From contig DXWL01000015.1 in the NCBI GenBank assembly GCA_019416865.1, forward strand, positions 1 to 47,749: 47,749 nt of DNA. Direction: 5' to 3'. Positions within the stretch are counted from its first letter, which is position 1. The number at the start of each line of letters is the position of its first letter. Origin of the DNA: Fusobacterium sp. (lineage in GTDB: Bacteria; Fusobacteriota; Fusobacteriia; Fusobacteriales; Fusobacteriaceae). The notes beneath the pieces are model-generated. The model searched no databases and had not been told where the DNA came from. It saw only the letters and a list, made by a program, of their open reading frames with translations. The translations under genes and the position numbers were made by a program. Shown piece after piece: positions 16,024-24,851 of the stretch.

Positions 16024-16587
16024 CTATTTACTAGATTTTTCTTTTACAGATTTACTAATTTCTTTCTCTTCAGCAGGTTTTACTTCTTCTTGTTTTTCTT
16101 CAGCTTCTGGGAAATATTTTTTAAGTTCACCGTTTAAATCATATTTTTCCACAAGAGAGTTCATATATTTTACTTTTTCTTCCTCTCTTCTTTGTAAAAG
16201 CATTTGGTTTTTAAGCTGCGGAAGAATTTCTACAATATCTCCCTCTTTTAATTTATCAATATTATTCTGGTATACTTGAAGGACTTCCATATCATCTACA
16301 GCTGTTGTTTCCATAGCTTTTTTATTAAGAAAATATTCTAGCTCAAGATTTTTCTTCAGTTCTTCAAGCTCTTTTTTCTCCTCTTCGCTGTATTTTACAT
16401 CGTTCATCTCTTTAAGAATTGCTTTTCTTACAAGAAGCTGTGCTGCTGCGTTTGAATTTTTTTGTATGTCTTTTATCTCTTGCTCTGTAAGAGTAATTTT
16501 ATCTATTTTAGGAGCTGCAGTTTCTTTTGCTCCACATCCTCCAACTAAAAATGCTGAAACTGCTAATATCATCAACTGTTTTTTCAT
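16024..16587 (-). CDS. Lipoprotein of unknown function, helical
   Basis: 187 residues. A short lipoprotein signal peptide ends in LVGG-C (Cys18), so the mature protein should be lipid-anchored. The rest is strongly helical and charged, rich in Glu and Lys, with a lysine/glutamate tail (about 165-187). The helical middle (TLTEQEIKDIQKN, LLVRKAILKEM) is reminiscent of SurA/PpiD N-terminal chaperone regions, but no PPIase domain is present. A good ribosome site (AGGAGG) and a promoter (16624-16652) precede it. Function not recognised. Confidence 0.8.
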   Translation of the reverse strand: MKKQLMILAVSAFLVGGCGAKETAAPKIDKITLTEQEIKDIQKNSNAAAQLLVRKAILKEMNDVKYSEEEKKELEELKKNLELEYFLNKKAMETTAVDDMEVLQVYQNNIDKLKEGDIVEILPQLKNQMLLQRREEEKVKYMNSLVEKYDLNGELKKYFPEAEEKQEEVKPAEEKEISKSVKEKSSK

Positions 16588-16623
16588 TATAACCTCCTAA
16601 TAAAGCTTTTTAACATTTGTTAT

Positions 16624-16652
16624 ATTTTAACCTTTTCTTTTCCTTTTGTCTA
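16624..16652 (-). promoter_or_regulatory. Promoter of lipoprotein-NUDIX unit
   Basis: Minus strand: TAGACA (16652-16647), 17 bases, TAAAAT (16629-16624). It lies just past the purA terminator, starting a new unit. Confidence 0.65.
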
Positions 16653-16654
16653 TA

Positions 16655-16683
16655 TAAAAAGAGGCTGCCACAAGCAACCTCTT
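16655..16683 (-). terminator. Terminator of purA
   Basis: Minus strand: AAGAGGTTGC - TTGTG - GCAGCCTCTT, ten positions with one mismatch, followed by five T. It starts 8 bases past the purA stop. Confidence 0.8.
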
Positions 16684-16691
16684 AAAGTATT

Positions 16692-17969
16692 CTAGATTTC
16701 TTTAATATGTATATTTTGACTTCTGTCAGGACCAACTGATACAACTGATATCTGACATCCTACTATCTCTTCTACTCTTTTCAGATATTTTTTACAGTTT
16801 TCAGGAAGCTCTTCATATGTTTTTACTTGAGAGATATCTTCGTCCCATCCAGGAAGTTCTTCATAAATTGGTTTTGCTTTTGCAAGAAGTTCTGTATCTG
16901 CTGGCATAGATTCATAAATCTTTCCTTCTGCTTCATAAGCAGTACAGATTTTTAAAGTTCCAAGTCCACTAAGAACATCTATTTTTGTTATAACAAGATC
17001 TGTAAGTCCGTTTATCATCGCTGCATATTTTCCAACTACAAGATCAAGCCATCCACATCTTCTTGGTCTTCCTGTAACAGCTCCAAACTCTCCTCCAATT
17101 TTTCTTATTTTCTCACCAAATTCTCCTGTAAGTTCAGTAACAAAAGGTCCTTCTCCAACTCTTGTTGTATAAGCTTTCATTACTCCAATTCCTTTATCTA
17201 TCTTTCTTGGAGAAACTCCTGCTCCTGTTGCAACTCCTCCTGTTGTAGGAGATGATGATGTAACATAAGGATAAGTTCCGTAGTTAATATCAAGCATCAT
17301 TGCTTGTGCCCCTTCAAAAAGAACAAGTTTATTCTCATCAAGAGCTTTATTTACCAATGGGATTGTATCCATTATTCTATGTCTTATTTTATTTGCATAT
17401 TCTGTATAATCAGCAAGTATTTTTTCAAAACTTAAAGGCTCAGCACCATAAATTTTTGTTATAATCTCATTTTTTTCTTCCAGATTATATTTTAATTTTC
17501 TTGCAAATTTTTCCATATCAAGAAGATCTACCATTCTGATTCCGTCTCTTGAAATTTTATCAGCATAACAAGGTCCTATTCCTCTTTTAGTCGTACCTAT
17601 TTTTTTATCTCCTGCATTTGCCTCTTTAAGCTCATCAAGTTTTACATGATAAGGCATAATAAGGTGTGCTCTGTCGCTTATAACCACATGGTCTGTTTTA
17701 GCTCCTCTTGTTTCAAGTGATGCTAATTCATCTAACAATACCTTAGGATCTACAACAACCCCTGGTCCTATTATACAAGTTCCACCATGAAGTACTCCAG
17801 ATGGAAGAAGTTTAAGAATAAACTTTTCTCCATTTACAACAACAGTGTGTCCTGCATTATTCCCTCCCTGATATCTTACCACAAAATCTGCTCTGTCTGC
17901 TAAAACATCAATTATTTTACCTTTACCTTCATCTCCCCATTGTGTTCCAACTACTACATATCCTGCCAT
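16692..17969 (-). CDS. purA: Adenylosuccinate synthetase
   Basis: 425 residues; joins IMP and aspartate with GTP, the first committed step to AMP. The N-terminal P-loop GTQWGDEGKGKIIDVL (about 8-23) is diagnostic, as are NNAGHTVV (His about 41), IGTTKRGIGPCYADK and the C-terminal TRPRR-type loop (TGRPRRCGWLD). The ribosome site AGGAGG is 14 bases from ATG, rather far, but no nearer start fits. It follows trmB by 39 bases and is probably last in the ymdB-prmA-cmk-waaA-trmB-purA operon. Confidence 0.97.
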   Translation of the reverse strand: MAGYVVVGTQWGDEGKGKIIDVLADRADFVVRYQGGNNAGHTVVVNGEKFILKLLPSGVLHGGTCIIGPGVVVDPKVLLDELASLETRGAKTDHVVISDRAHLIMPYHVKLDELKEANAGDKKIGTTKRGIGPCYADKISRDGIRMVDLLDMEKFARKLKYNLEEKNEIITKIYGAEPLSFEKILADYTEYANKIRHRIMDTIPLVNKALDENKLVLFEGAQAMMLDINYGTYPYVTSSSPTTGGVATGAGVSPRKIDKGIGVMKAYTTRVGEGPFVTELTGEFGEKIRKIGGEFGAVTGRPRRCGWLDLVVGKYAAMINGLTDLVITKIDVLSGLGTLKICTAYEAEGKIYESMPADTELLAKAKPIYEELPGWDEDISQVKTYEELPENCKKYLKRVEEIVGCQISVVSVGPDRSQNIHIKEI

Positions 17970-18008
17970 ATTTTTATTTATATCCTCCTAAAAAAATTTA
18001 ATCACTGT

Positions 18009-18710
18009 CTATTTTATCTTTTCAATTTCAATATAATTAATATTTTTTTGGAATTTATTAAGGAATAACTGCTCAAATTCTGTAAGCACATTTTCCTCTG
18101 CCTTTTCACTGTTATGTAAATCAGAAGTATGATACACCAGTTTATAGTTTTCTAAATTTCCGCTTAATTGTATCACATCTTCGTAGTATTTGTCATGGTC
18201 TGTTTTGAAAAATAATTTCCCTCCTACCTTTAACACCTTATCTAGACTTGAGAAAAGATTTTCTTGAATAATTCTGTTTTTTTCATTTCCCTCCCAAGGG
18301 TCCGGGAAATTAATATATAATCCTGAAATCTCACACTCTCCAAGAAACTCAGAAAGTTCTTCTCCAAACCTTCTTATAAAAAGAACATTCTTAAGTCCTA
18401 AATTCTTAGATTTTCTTGCTGATGAGTGAAGTCTTTTAAATCTAAGTTCAAGTGCAATATGATTTCTGTCCTTATATTTTTCACACATACCTATTGCAAA
18501 ATTACCACTTCCAGAACCTATCTCCACATATATAGGATTATCATTTTTAAAATATTCATTCCATTTTCCTTTGTATGAATCCATAATCTCTTTATCATAC
18601 ATTATATATTCAGGAAACTCCTTTAGTCTGTGCATATATGGATTATATGCCTTTTTGGGATTTTTAAAAAAATGTTTCCAGAAGTCGTCATTTTCTGCTA
18701 ATTTTATCAT
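18009..18710 (-). CDS. trmB: tRNA (guanine-N7-)-methyltransferase
   Basis: 233 residues; makes m7G46 in tRNA using SAM. The SAM-binding motif is YVEIGSGSGNFAIGM (about 57-71), followed by LELRFKRLHSSARK and the family signature LYINFPDPWEGNEKNR (about 130-145). Odd point: GGAGG ends only one base before ATG, an abnormally short spacing, and there is no better in-frame start. It begins 11 bases after the waaA stop, so translation may depend on coupling with waaA. Confidence 0.93.
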   Translation of the reverse strand: MIKLAENDDFWKHFFKNPKKAYNPYMHRLKEFPEYIMYDKEIMDSYKGKWNEYFKNDNPIYVEIGSGSGNFAIGMCEKYKDRNHIALELRFKRLHSSARKSKNLGLKNVLFIRRFGEELSEFLGECEISGLYINFPDPWEGNEKNRIIQENLFSSLDKVLKVGGKLFFKTDHDKYYEDVIQLSGNLENYKLVYHTSDLHNSEKAEENVLTEFEQLFLNKFQKNINYIEIEKIK

Positions 18711-18721
18711 TCATTCCTCCA

Positions 18722-19951
18722 TTATATTATTTTTTCTATCTCTTTTACTATTTTTCCTGCCACATTTTGGTTGGCTTTAAAGAAGTTTTCTATCTCTTCA
18801 TTTTTTGTATGTCCGTTATCTATCTCTTTTATAGAAACAACTATATCTTCACTGTTATGTGCCATAAATCCTATTTCTCTTTTTAAAATCTCTTCAGAAA
18901 TATCCTTTACATTTTGAAGATATTTTCCAAAAATTGGAGTTTTTCTATAAAATAACGGCTCTAAAAGACTATGTCCTCCAATATTCACAAGAGTACCACC
19001 TACAAAAGCTGTATCACATACAGCATAAAATTTTCTAAGTACTCCCATCTTATCTACAAGAACAACATCTGTCTTTTCACCTTTTCCTTCAAGAAAACTG
19101 CTGTACTTTGTATAAGTTAAATTTTTCTCTTTTATAAGATTTTCTATTTTTTCAATTCTGTCAAGATGTCTTGGAACAAGAACAAGCATATAGTTATCCA
19201 GCTTTTTAAAAGCATCTATTATTATTTCATCTTCTCCTGTTCTAGTACTTCCTGCTGTAAAAATTTTTCTTTCATCTGTTTTTACAAGATTTTTAAGTTC
19301 TTCTTTTTCCTCATTTGTATAATTTTGAAGCTCTATATCAAATTTTAGATTTCCAAAAACCTTTACTTTGTTTATTCCTGCACCTATACATCTTATTCTA
19401 TCTGCGTCATTTTCTGTCTGCATGAAAAAAGCATCTATTTTATCAAGACTGCTTTTTAAAATATTCTTTAACTTCATATATTTTTTAAAACTTCTGTCTG
19501 ATATTCTTCCATTTACAAGTACAACTTTTCCCTTCATATGAGAAAGGCTTATAAGATTAGGCCATATCTCTGTTTCAATAAGAATAAGAAGTTTTAAATT
19601 TATCATTTTTAAAATCTTTTTTATCTCACATCTGCTGTCTAAAGGAAAATATATAAGTTTTATTCTCTCTTCTTTAGAATATTTATTTTGTGCTGTTTCA
19701 TATCCTGTGTCTGTAAATATACTGATAAGAATATTTTCACTTCTTTCTGCTAAAAGTTTTTTTATAAGAGCATCTGAAAGATTTATCTCTCCCACTGACG
19801 AACAATGAAGCCATATATAATCTTTTTCAGATTTTAGAAAATCAAAATTCTGCTCCATTCTCTTTTTTATAAATCTTCTTTTTTCAGAATTAAACAGCAT
19901 AACTATTTTTAAAGGCAGCCACAGTATCATTCTAAGCAAATTATAAATCAT
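18722..19951 (-). CDS. waaA: 3-deoxy-D-manno-octulosonic acid transferase (Kdo transferase)
   Basis: About 409 residues; transfers Kdo from CMP-Kdo to lipid A precursor at the inner membrane. N-terminal membrane anchor (YNLLRMILWLPL), IWLHCSSVGEINLSDALI (family ..HxxSVGE.. motif, about residues 46-64), LIETEIWPNLI, then NGRISDRSF, and the C-terminal AFVGGTLVNIGGHSLLEP. It shows an LPS-bearing outer membrane. The frame is open to a GTG at 19960, overlapping cmk, but ATG at 19951 has AGGTG six to seven bases upstream and lies one base after the cmk stop, so ATG is preferred. Confidence 0.93.
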   Translation of the reverse strand: MIYNLLRMILWLPLKIVMLFNSEKRRFIKKRMEQNFDFLKSEKDYIWLHCSSVGEINLSDALIKKLLAERSENILISIFTDTGYETAQNKYSKEERIKLIYFPLDSRCEIKKILKMINLKLLILIETEIWPNLISLSHMKGKVVLVNGRISDRSFKKYMKLKNILKSSLDKIDAFFMQTENDADRIRCIGAGINKVKVFGNLKFDIELQNYTNEEKEELKNLVKTDERKIFTAGSTRTGEDEIIIDAFKKLDNYMLVLVPRHLDRIEKIENLIKEKNLTYTKYSSFLEGKGEKTDVVLVDKMGVLRKFYAVCDTAFVGGTLVNIGGHSLLEPLFYRKTPIFGKYLQNVKDISEEILKREIGFMAHNSEDIVVSIKEIDNGHTKNEEIENFFKANQNVAGKIVKEIEKII

Positions 19952-19952
19952 A

Positions 19953-20615
19953 TTATTCACCTATTTTTTCTTTTACAAGTCTGCTTATATTTTCTACAAC
20001 CTCATCTATTGTCATAAAGCTTGTGTCTATCTCCACAGCGTCTTCTGCTTTTTTCAGAGGCCCCTCACTTCTTGTAGAATCTATCATATCTCTCTCTTTT
20101 ATATTTGCAAGAACAGATTCAAAGTCCTCTTTCACTCCCTTTTCTTCATACTCTTTCAATCTTCTTTTTGCTCTTTCTTCTGGAGAAGCAATCAGAAATA
20201 TCTTAAGAGGTGCATTAGGAAATACCACTGTTCCTATATCTCTTCCATCAAGAACAACATTTTTTCCCATGCTTATCTCTCTTTGAAGTTCCACAAGTTT
20301 TTCTCTCACTCTTTTTATTCTTGCTACAAAAGAAACAAGCCCACTCACTCTTGGTGTTCTTATCTCCTTTGAAACATCTTTACCATTAAGTATAAATCTA
20401 TCTTTTTCAATGTCCATTTTTATTCCAGCAAGATTCAGTTTAACTTCCATATCGTTATCAAGATCTACATTATTTTCAAAGAAATAAAGAGCAACCATTC
20501 TGTACATAGCTCCTGTATCAAGATATGTCAGATTATGTTTTTCTGCTAAAATTTTTGCTATTGTACTTTTCCCGCTTCCTGCAGGTCCATCTATTGCCAT
20601 AATAAAGTTTCTCAT
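19953..20615 (-). CDS. cmk: Cytidylate kinase
   Basis: 220 residues; phosphorylates CMP and dCMP. P-loop IDGPAGSGKSTIAKIL (about 8-23), YLDTGAMYR (31-39), and DGRDIGTVVFPNAPLKIFL with RAKRR LID-type residues. Normal length. Ribosome site AGGAGG lies seven bases before ATG. It sits between prmA and waaA in the same operon; waaA starts one base past its stop. CMP recycling next to a CMP-Kdo user may be meaningful but the linkage could be chance. Confidence 0.97.
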   Translation of the reverse strand: MRNFIMAIDGPAGSGKSTIAKILAEKHNLTYLDTGAMYRMVALYFFENNVDLDNDMEVKLNLAGIKMDIEKDRFILNGKDVSKEIRTPRVSGLVSFVARIKRVREKLVELQREISMGKNVVLDGRDIGTVVFPNAPLKIFLIASPEERAKRRLKEYEEKGVKEDFESVLANIKERDMIDSTRSEGPLKKAEDAVEIDTSFMTIDEVVENISRLVKEKIGE

Positions 20616-20646
20616 AAAAACATTCCTCCTATAGTCATCTTAAAAT

Positions 20647-21576
20647 CTATGCTCTCATAAGTATTGCTCTCCATTCTTTATCGGCCTTTACCTCAAGAAT
20701 TTCAAGTCCTACACCTTCTATTGCTCTTTTCATCTCTTCAAGTTTATCCTCAATTATTCCTGAGAATATTACAAGTCCACCTTTTTTAGCTACTCTTGAA
20801 ATATCTTTTAAAAGGATTAATAAAACATCTGCAAGAATATTTGCAACAACCACATCAAATTTATCATCCTTAACTATTGATACTAAATCCCCAGCATATG
20901 CTCTTGCTTTTTCTGTATCAACCTTATTAAGCTCAAGATTTTCCATAGCAACTTCAACAGCTGTAGCATCTATATCAGTTCCTATTATCTCTCCTGCCCC
21001 TAGTTTTTCAGCAGCTACCATAAGAATTCCAGAACCTGTTCCTACATCTATTACTCTGTCCCCAGCTTTAATATTTTCCTCCATAAGCTTTATACAAAGA
21101 GATGTTGTAGGGTGAGTTCCTGTTCCAAAAGCTCTTCCTGGATCAATCTCAATTACAAGTTCGTCTTCTAAAGGTTCGTAATCTCTCCAAGTAGGTTTTA
21201 CCACAAATCTCTCACTTATCTTTTGTGTATAGAAATATTTTTTCCAGCTGTTTTGATAATCCTCTTCTTCATAATCATAAAAATCTATTGTGTAGACAAT
21301 ATCATCTCTGCCTTCAAACTTTTCTTCAAATCTTTTAAGGATTGCCTGTTTTCTTCTCTCTGCATATATATTCATAGGAAAATATGCTGATACAGCATGG
21401 TCAACCATTAAAAAATCTTTTTCATTTTTGTAATAATCAAGAGAATTTTTATGTGTCATAGGTTCTTCTATTTTCAAACCTGTTGCACCAAAATCATAAA
21501 AAATATCTCCTATCTCTTTTTTAGCTTTTTCTGTGTCATCACTTTCAAAAATTACTTTTATTTCCATTACTTTCAT
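20647..21576 (-). CDS. prmA: Ribosomal protein L11 methyltransferase
   Basis: 309 residues; trimethylates L11 with SAM. N-terminal substrate-binding domain (about 1-110), linker, then the methyltransferase domain with IDPGRAFGTGTHPTTSLC (family signature), VIDVGTGSGILMVAAEKLGA (motif I) and VANILADVLL (motif IV). The frame runs open to 21645, but that would overlap ymdB by 55 bases. ATG at 21576, eight bases after GAGGTG, gives MKVMEIKVIFESDD and a typical PrmA N-terminus. Confidence 0.94.
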   Translation of the reverse strand: MKVMEIKVIFESDDTEKAKKEIGDIFYDFGATGLKIEEPMTHKNSLDYYKNEKDFLMVDHAVSAYFPMNIYAERRKQAILKRFEEKFEGRDDIVYTIDFYDYEEEDYQNSWKKYFYTQKISERFVVKPTWRDYEPLEDELVIEIDPGRAFGTGTHPTTSLCIKLMEENIKAGDRVIDVGTGSGILMVAAEKLGAGEIIGTDIDATAVEVAMENLELNKVDTEKARAYAGDLVSIVKDDKFDVVVANILADVLLILLKDISRVAKKGGLVIFSGIIEDKLEEMKRAIEGVGLEILEVKADKEWRAILMRA

Positions 21577-21590
21577 TTTTACAACACCTC

Positions 21591-22385
21591 TTATAATATT
21601 TCTATCTGTTGAAGAGAGATATTTATTCTGTCTATTTGTGTACATTCTCCTGTTTCTTCATCTATTTCAACAGAAAGTCCGTTAAGTCTTTCATTTCCCT
21701 CTGCCACTTCAAACTTTTGAGGAAGAGAACTTAAAAATTTAGGAATTATAACATCAGCTGACATTCCTATTATACCATTATCTGAACCTGTCATTCCTAC
21801 ATCTGAAATATATCCTGTCCCTTCCATAAATATTTTTTCATCTGCTGTTTGAATATGTGTATGTGTTCCATAGAATAGAGATATTTTTCCATCAAGATAT
21901 CTTCCTAGTGCAAGTTTTTCAGAAGTTGCTTCTGCATGAAAATCTACAATTATTATTTTACACTGTTTTCTTATCTCATCCAATATTTCTGATATTCTTG
22001 TAAAAGGACAGTCAATAGGCGGCATAAATACCCTTCCTTGTGCTGATATAACTCCTACTTTCACTCCTTTTTTACTTTCAACAACTGTATATCCTTTTCC
22101 TGGAGTTACTCCTTTTGGATAATTAAGAGGTCTTAAAATTCTGTCAGAACCTTCAAGATATGTGTATATCTCTTTTTTATCCCATATATGATTTCCACTT
22201 GTTATTACATCTACACCTTTAGCAAAAAATTCATCAGCTATTTTAGTTGTAATTCCAAAACCTGCTGCTGCATTTTCTCCATTTACAATTATAAAATCAT
22301 ACTTATCTTTTACCTTTTCAAGATAAGCATATAAAGTTTTTCTTCCGGGATTTCCAACAACATCCCCTACTACTAATATTTTCAT
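21591..22385 (-). CDS. ymdB: YmdB-family metallophosphoesterase (2',3'-cyclic nucleotide phosphodiesterase)
   Basis: 264 residues. Metal-binding motifs: GDVVGNPGR (Asp8), NGENAAAGFG, SGNHIWDKKE and FHAEATSEK, then GTHTHIQTAD. These match the TIGR00282 family; B. subtilis YmdB acts on 2',3'-cAMP and influences biofilm and motility. In Firmicutes ymdB often follows rny on one strand; here it lies just downstream of rny but has its own promoter (22425-22433) after the rny terminator. Confidence 0.92.
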   Translation of the reverse strand: MKILVVGDVVGNPGRKTLYAYLEKVKDKYDFIIVNGENAAAGFGITTKIADEFFAKGVDVITSGNHIWDKKEIYTYLEGSDRILRPLNYPKGVTPGKGYTVVESKKGVKVGVISAQGRVFMPPIDCPFTRISEILDEIRKQCKIIIVDFHAEATSEKLALGRYLDGKISLFYGTHTHIQTADEKIFMEGTGYISDVGMTGSDNGIIGMSADVIIPKFLSSLPQKFEVAEGNERLNGLSVEIDEETGECTQIDRINISLQQIEIL

Positions 22386-22424
22386 AATACCCCTTCATAT
22401 TTTATTATTTTCTCTAACTTAGTA

Positions 22425-22433
22425 ATTATATCA
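22425..22433 (-). promoter_or_regulatory. Extended -10 promoter of ymdB operon
   Basis: Minus strand TGA-TATAAT about 40 bases before ymdB, between the rny terminator and ymdB. The -35 region overlaps the terminator T run and is weak. Confidence 0.55.
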
Positions 22434-22447
22434 TCTTTTTCAGCAAA

Positions 22448-22476
22448 ATAAAAGGTATGGATTTTACTCCATACCC
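22448..22476 (-). terminator. Terminator of rny (end of obgE operon)
   Basis: GGTATGG (22454-22460) pairs with CCATACC (22469-22475), loop of eight, then TTTTATTTT on the minus strand. It closes the obgE-to-rny unit. Confidence 0.8.
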
Positions 22477-22502
22477 TCTGTATACTTTATTACAATTTTT
22501 TT

Positions 22503-24068
22503 CTATTTTGCATATTCTGTTGCTCTTGTTTCTCTTAAGATTGTAACTTTTATTTGTCCAGGATACTGCATTGTTTCCTCGATTTTCTTTGCTACATCTC
22601 TTGCCATTACAACAGCTTCATCATCTGTTACCATATCAGGATTGATGATAATTCTAATCTCTCTTCCTGCTTGAATTGCGTAAGAAGATTCAACCCCTTT
22701 AAATGATTTTGCAATCTCTTCAAGAGAAGCAAGTCTTTTTAGGTAAGATGAAAGTGTTTCCATTCTTGCTCCAGGTCTTGAAGCTGATACAGCATCAGCA
22801 GCTTGTACAAGAACTGATTCCACAGTTGAATATTCTACCTCATTATGGTGAGCCATTACAGCATTGATCACATCTTCATGTTCTCCAAATTTCTTTAAGA
22901 ACTCTCCACCAATAAGAGCATGTGATGATTCTATCTCATGGTCTAAGACTTTACCAATATCGTGTAAAAGTCCTCCTCTTTTTGCAAGTTGTACATTTCC
23001 TCCAAGCTCAGCAGCCATATTTGCAGCAAGTCTTGCAACTTCTATTGAATGCACAAGAACATTTTGTCCATAACTTGTTCTATATTTTAATCTTCCAAGA
23101 GTTTTTACAATCTCTGGGTGCATTCCTTGAATACCAACTTCAATAAGAGCTTGTTCTCCTGCCTCAAGAATATCTTTTTCTATCTCTTTTCTTGATTTAT
23201 TTACAAGTTCTTCAATTTTTCCTGGGTGAATTCTTCCATCAGAGATAAGTTTTTCAATAGCTCTTCTTGCTATCTCTCTTTTTACTCCGTCATAACTTGA
23301 AAGCACTACTGCTTCTGGAGTATCATCTATTATAATATCTACACCAGTAAGAGATTCGATAGTTCTTATATTTCTACCTTCTCTTCCTATAATTCTTCCT
23401 TTCATTTCATCATTTGGAAGATTTACTACTGTTACAGTCGAATCCACAACATATTCAGATGCAGCCTTTCCAATAACAGTTGATAAAATTCTTTTTGATA
23501 TATCTTCTTTTGCTTCTTTTAATTTTGCTTCAAACTCTCTGATTGCTACAGCTGTTTCATGTGTTAAGCTATCTCTTAATTTTGAAATCAGCATCTCTTT
23601 TGCTTCAGATTTTGAAAGTTCTGATATTCTTTCAAGTTCAGTTTCTTGTTTTTCAATTAATACTTGTATCTCTTCATTTTTCTTTTCAAGCTCTTCTCTT
23701 GATTTTTCAAGTTCAATTGTTTTAGCTTCTATTTTTTCTAATTTATTATCAACGCTTTCTTCTTTTCTTGTAAGTCTTAACTCTTTTTGAAGAACTTCGT
23801 TTTTTGCTATTTTAATCTCTTTTTCTGCTTCCTCTTTCATTTGATATACAGTTTCTTTTGCTTTAAGCTCTATATCTTTCTTTAAAATTATTGCTTCAGA
23901 TTCAGCATTTTTTATAATCTCTTTTGCTTTTATTTTTGCTTTTAACTGTTCATCCTCAGTATCTCTTAACTCTTCAATTTTTTTATCTATAACAGATTTC
24001 TTGTACAGCATTGCAAATACTATACAGAATCCGATTATTGCAAATCCAATCCCTATCATATAATTCAT
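22503..24068 (-). CDS. rny: Ribonuclease Y
   Basis: 521 residues; membrane-anchored endonuclease that starts mRNA decay. N-terminal membrane helix (about 2-22), long charged coiled coil (25-200), KH domain with GRIIGREGRNIRTIESLTGVD (about 213-233), and HD domain with HSIEVARLAANMAAELGG and LLHDIGKVLDHE (HD at about 369-370). Full length. It is the last gene of the obgE operon, 21 bases after the STAS-domain gene. Confidence 0.97.
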   Translation of the reverse strand: MNYMIGIGFAIIGFCIVFAMLYKKSVIDKKIEELRDTEDEQLKAKIKAKEIIKNAESEAIILKKDIELKAKETVYQMKEEAEKEIKIAKNEVLQKELRLTRKEESVDNKLEKIEAKTIELEKSREELEKKNEEIQVLIEKQETELERISELSKSEAKEMLISKLRDSLTHETAVAIREFEAKLKEAKEDISKRILSTVIGKAASEYVVDSTVTVVNLPNDEMKGRIIGREGRNIRTIESLTGVDIIIDDTPEAVVLSSYDGVKREIARRAIEKLISDGRIHPGKIEELVNKSRKEIEKDILEAGEQALIEVGIQGMHPEIVKTLGRLKYRTSYGQNVLVHSIEVARLAANMAAELGGNVQLAKRGGLLHDIGKVLDHEIESSHALIGGEFLKKFGEHEDVINAVMAHHNEVEYSTVESVLVQAADAVSASRPGARMETLSSYLKRLASLEEIAKSFKGVESSYAIQAGREIRIIINPDMVTDDEAVVMARDVAKKIEETMQYPGQIKVTILRETRATEYAK

Positions 24069-24089
24069 ATTAATCCATCCTTATCTGTT

Positions 24090-24443
24090 TTATTTTTTAT
24101 TGTAGCTATCCACTGCTTCCTGTTTATCTTCAAATATTTCAAATATTTCATCTAATCCTATCATTTCAAATATTTCTTTGATATGATCATTTAATTTAAC
24201 AAGTTTTATATCTCCGCCAATATCTTTTACAGATTTTAGTTTTCCTCTTAAAATTCCCATTGCTAAACTGTTAATATGTACTAACTCTTCAAAATCAATA
24301 ACAAAATATTTACATCCATTTTCCATATCTTTTGTAATTTTTTCTTTAAGTCTTGGAGCAACAAGAGCATCAAGCTCACCTGTTACCTTTATAACTTTTA
24401 CATCACCAATTTTTTCCTCTATAATATCAAAATTTGTATCCAT
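24090..24443 (-). CDS. STAS-domain anti-sigma factor antagonist-like protein (RsbV/SpoIIAA type)
   Basis: 117 residues forming a single STAS domain. DALVAPRLKEKI is the early helix, and FEELVHINSLAMGILRGKL holds the phospho-acceptor loop (typical D/N-S-x-x-x-G), with Ser about 63 as the candidate site for the neighbouring kinase. It ends with IFEDKQEAVDSYNKK. It begins 6 bases after the RsbW-like gene, so the two form a partner-switching pair. No sigma-B-like factor or PP2C phosphatase is in the window, so the target is unknown. Confidence 0.85.
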   Translation of the reverse strand: MDTNFDIIEEKIGDVKVIKVTGELDALVAPRLKEKITKDMENGCKYFVIDFEELVHINSLAMGILRGKLKSVKDIGGDIKLVKLNDHIKEIFEMIGLDEIFEIFEDKQEAVDSYNKK

Positions 24444-24449
24444 AATCTT

Positions 24450-24851
24450 TTAACAAGCCTCCTTTATTTTTTTCTCCACCTTAAATTTTGTTCCATTCAC
24501 TTTTTTTTCAATTACAAAGCTATCTGACATTTTTCGTGCAATACGAAGTCCCATTCCCCCTTCTTCTTTGCTCATTTTACTTTCATCAAAACCTACACCG
24601 TTATCTTCCACCACAAGTCTTATTATATTTTCATCTTTTTCCATAGATATTATAAGATCTCCAGGCTGATATTGATAGCCGTGTTCAACAACATTGGTTG
24701 CAAGTTCGTCTGTAATGGTTAATATCTCCATTATATTACGCTCTTCTACTTTATGAAGTTTCAAATAAGTTCTTATTAATGTTCTGATAACAGAAAGATT
24801 TTCTAAAGCTGAGGAAAGGAGAATTTTTATTTCATTCTTCTTCAAGAACAT
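24450..24851 (-). CDS. Anti-sigma factor-like serine kinase (RsbW/SpoIIAB type ATPase)
   Basis: About 133 residues, one HATPase_c domain. N box ITDELATNVVEHGYQY (about 47-62), G1 VVEDNGVGFDESK, G2 EGGMGLRIARKMSD. These are the boxes of RsbW-type Ser/Thr kinases, which phosphorylate a STAS antagonist, here surely the next gene. The start is unsure: GTG 24854, ATG 24851 or TTG 24845 (the last has the best spacing to AAGGTGA). It overlaps the end of the upstream lipoprotein gene, so it is translationally coupled. Confidence 0.85.
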   Translation of the reverse strand: MFLKKNEIKILLSSALENLSVIRTLIRTYLKLHKVEERNIMEILTITDELATNVVEHGYQYQPGDLIISMEKDENIIRLVVEDNGVGFDESKMSKEEGGMGLRIARKMSDSFVIEKKVNGTKFKVEKKIKEAC

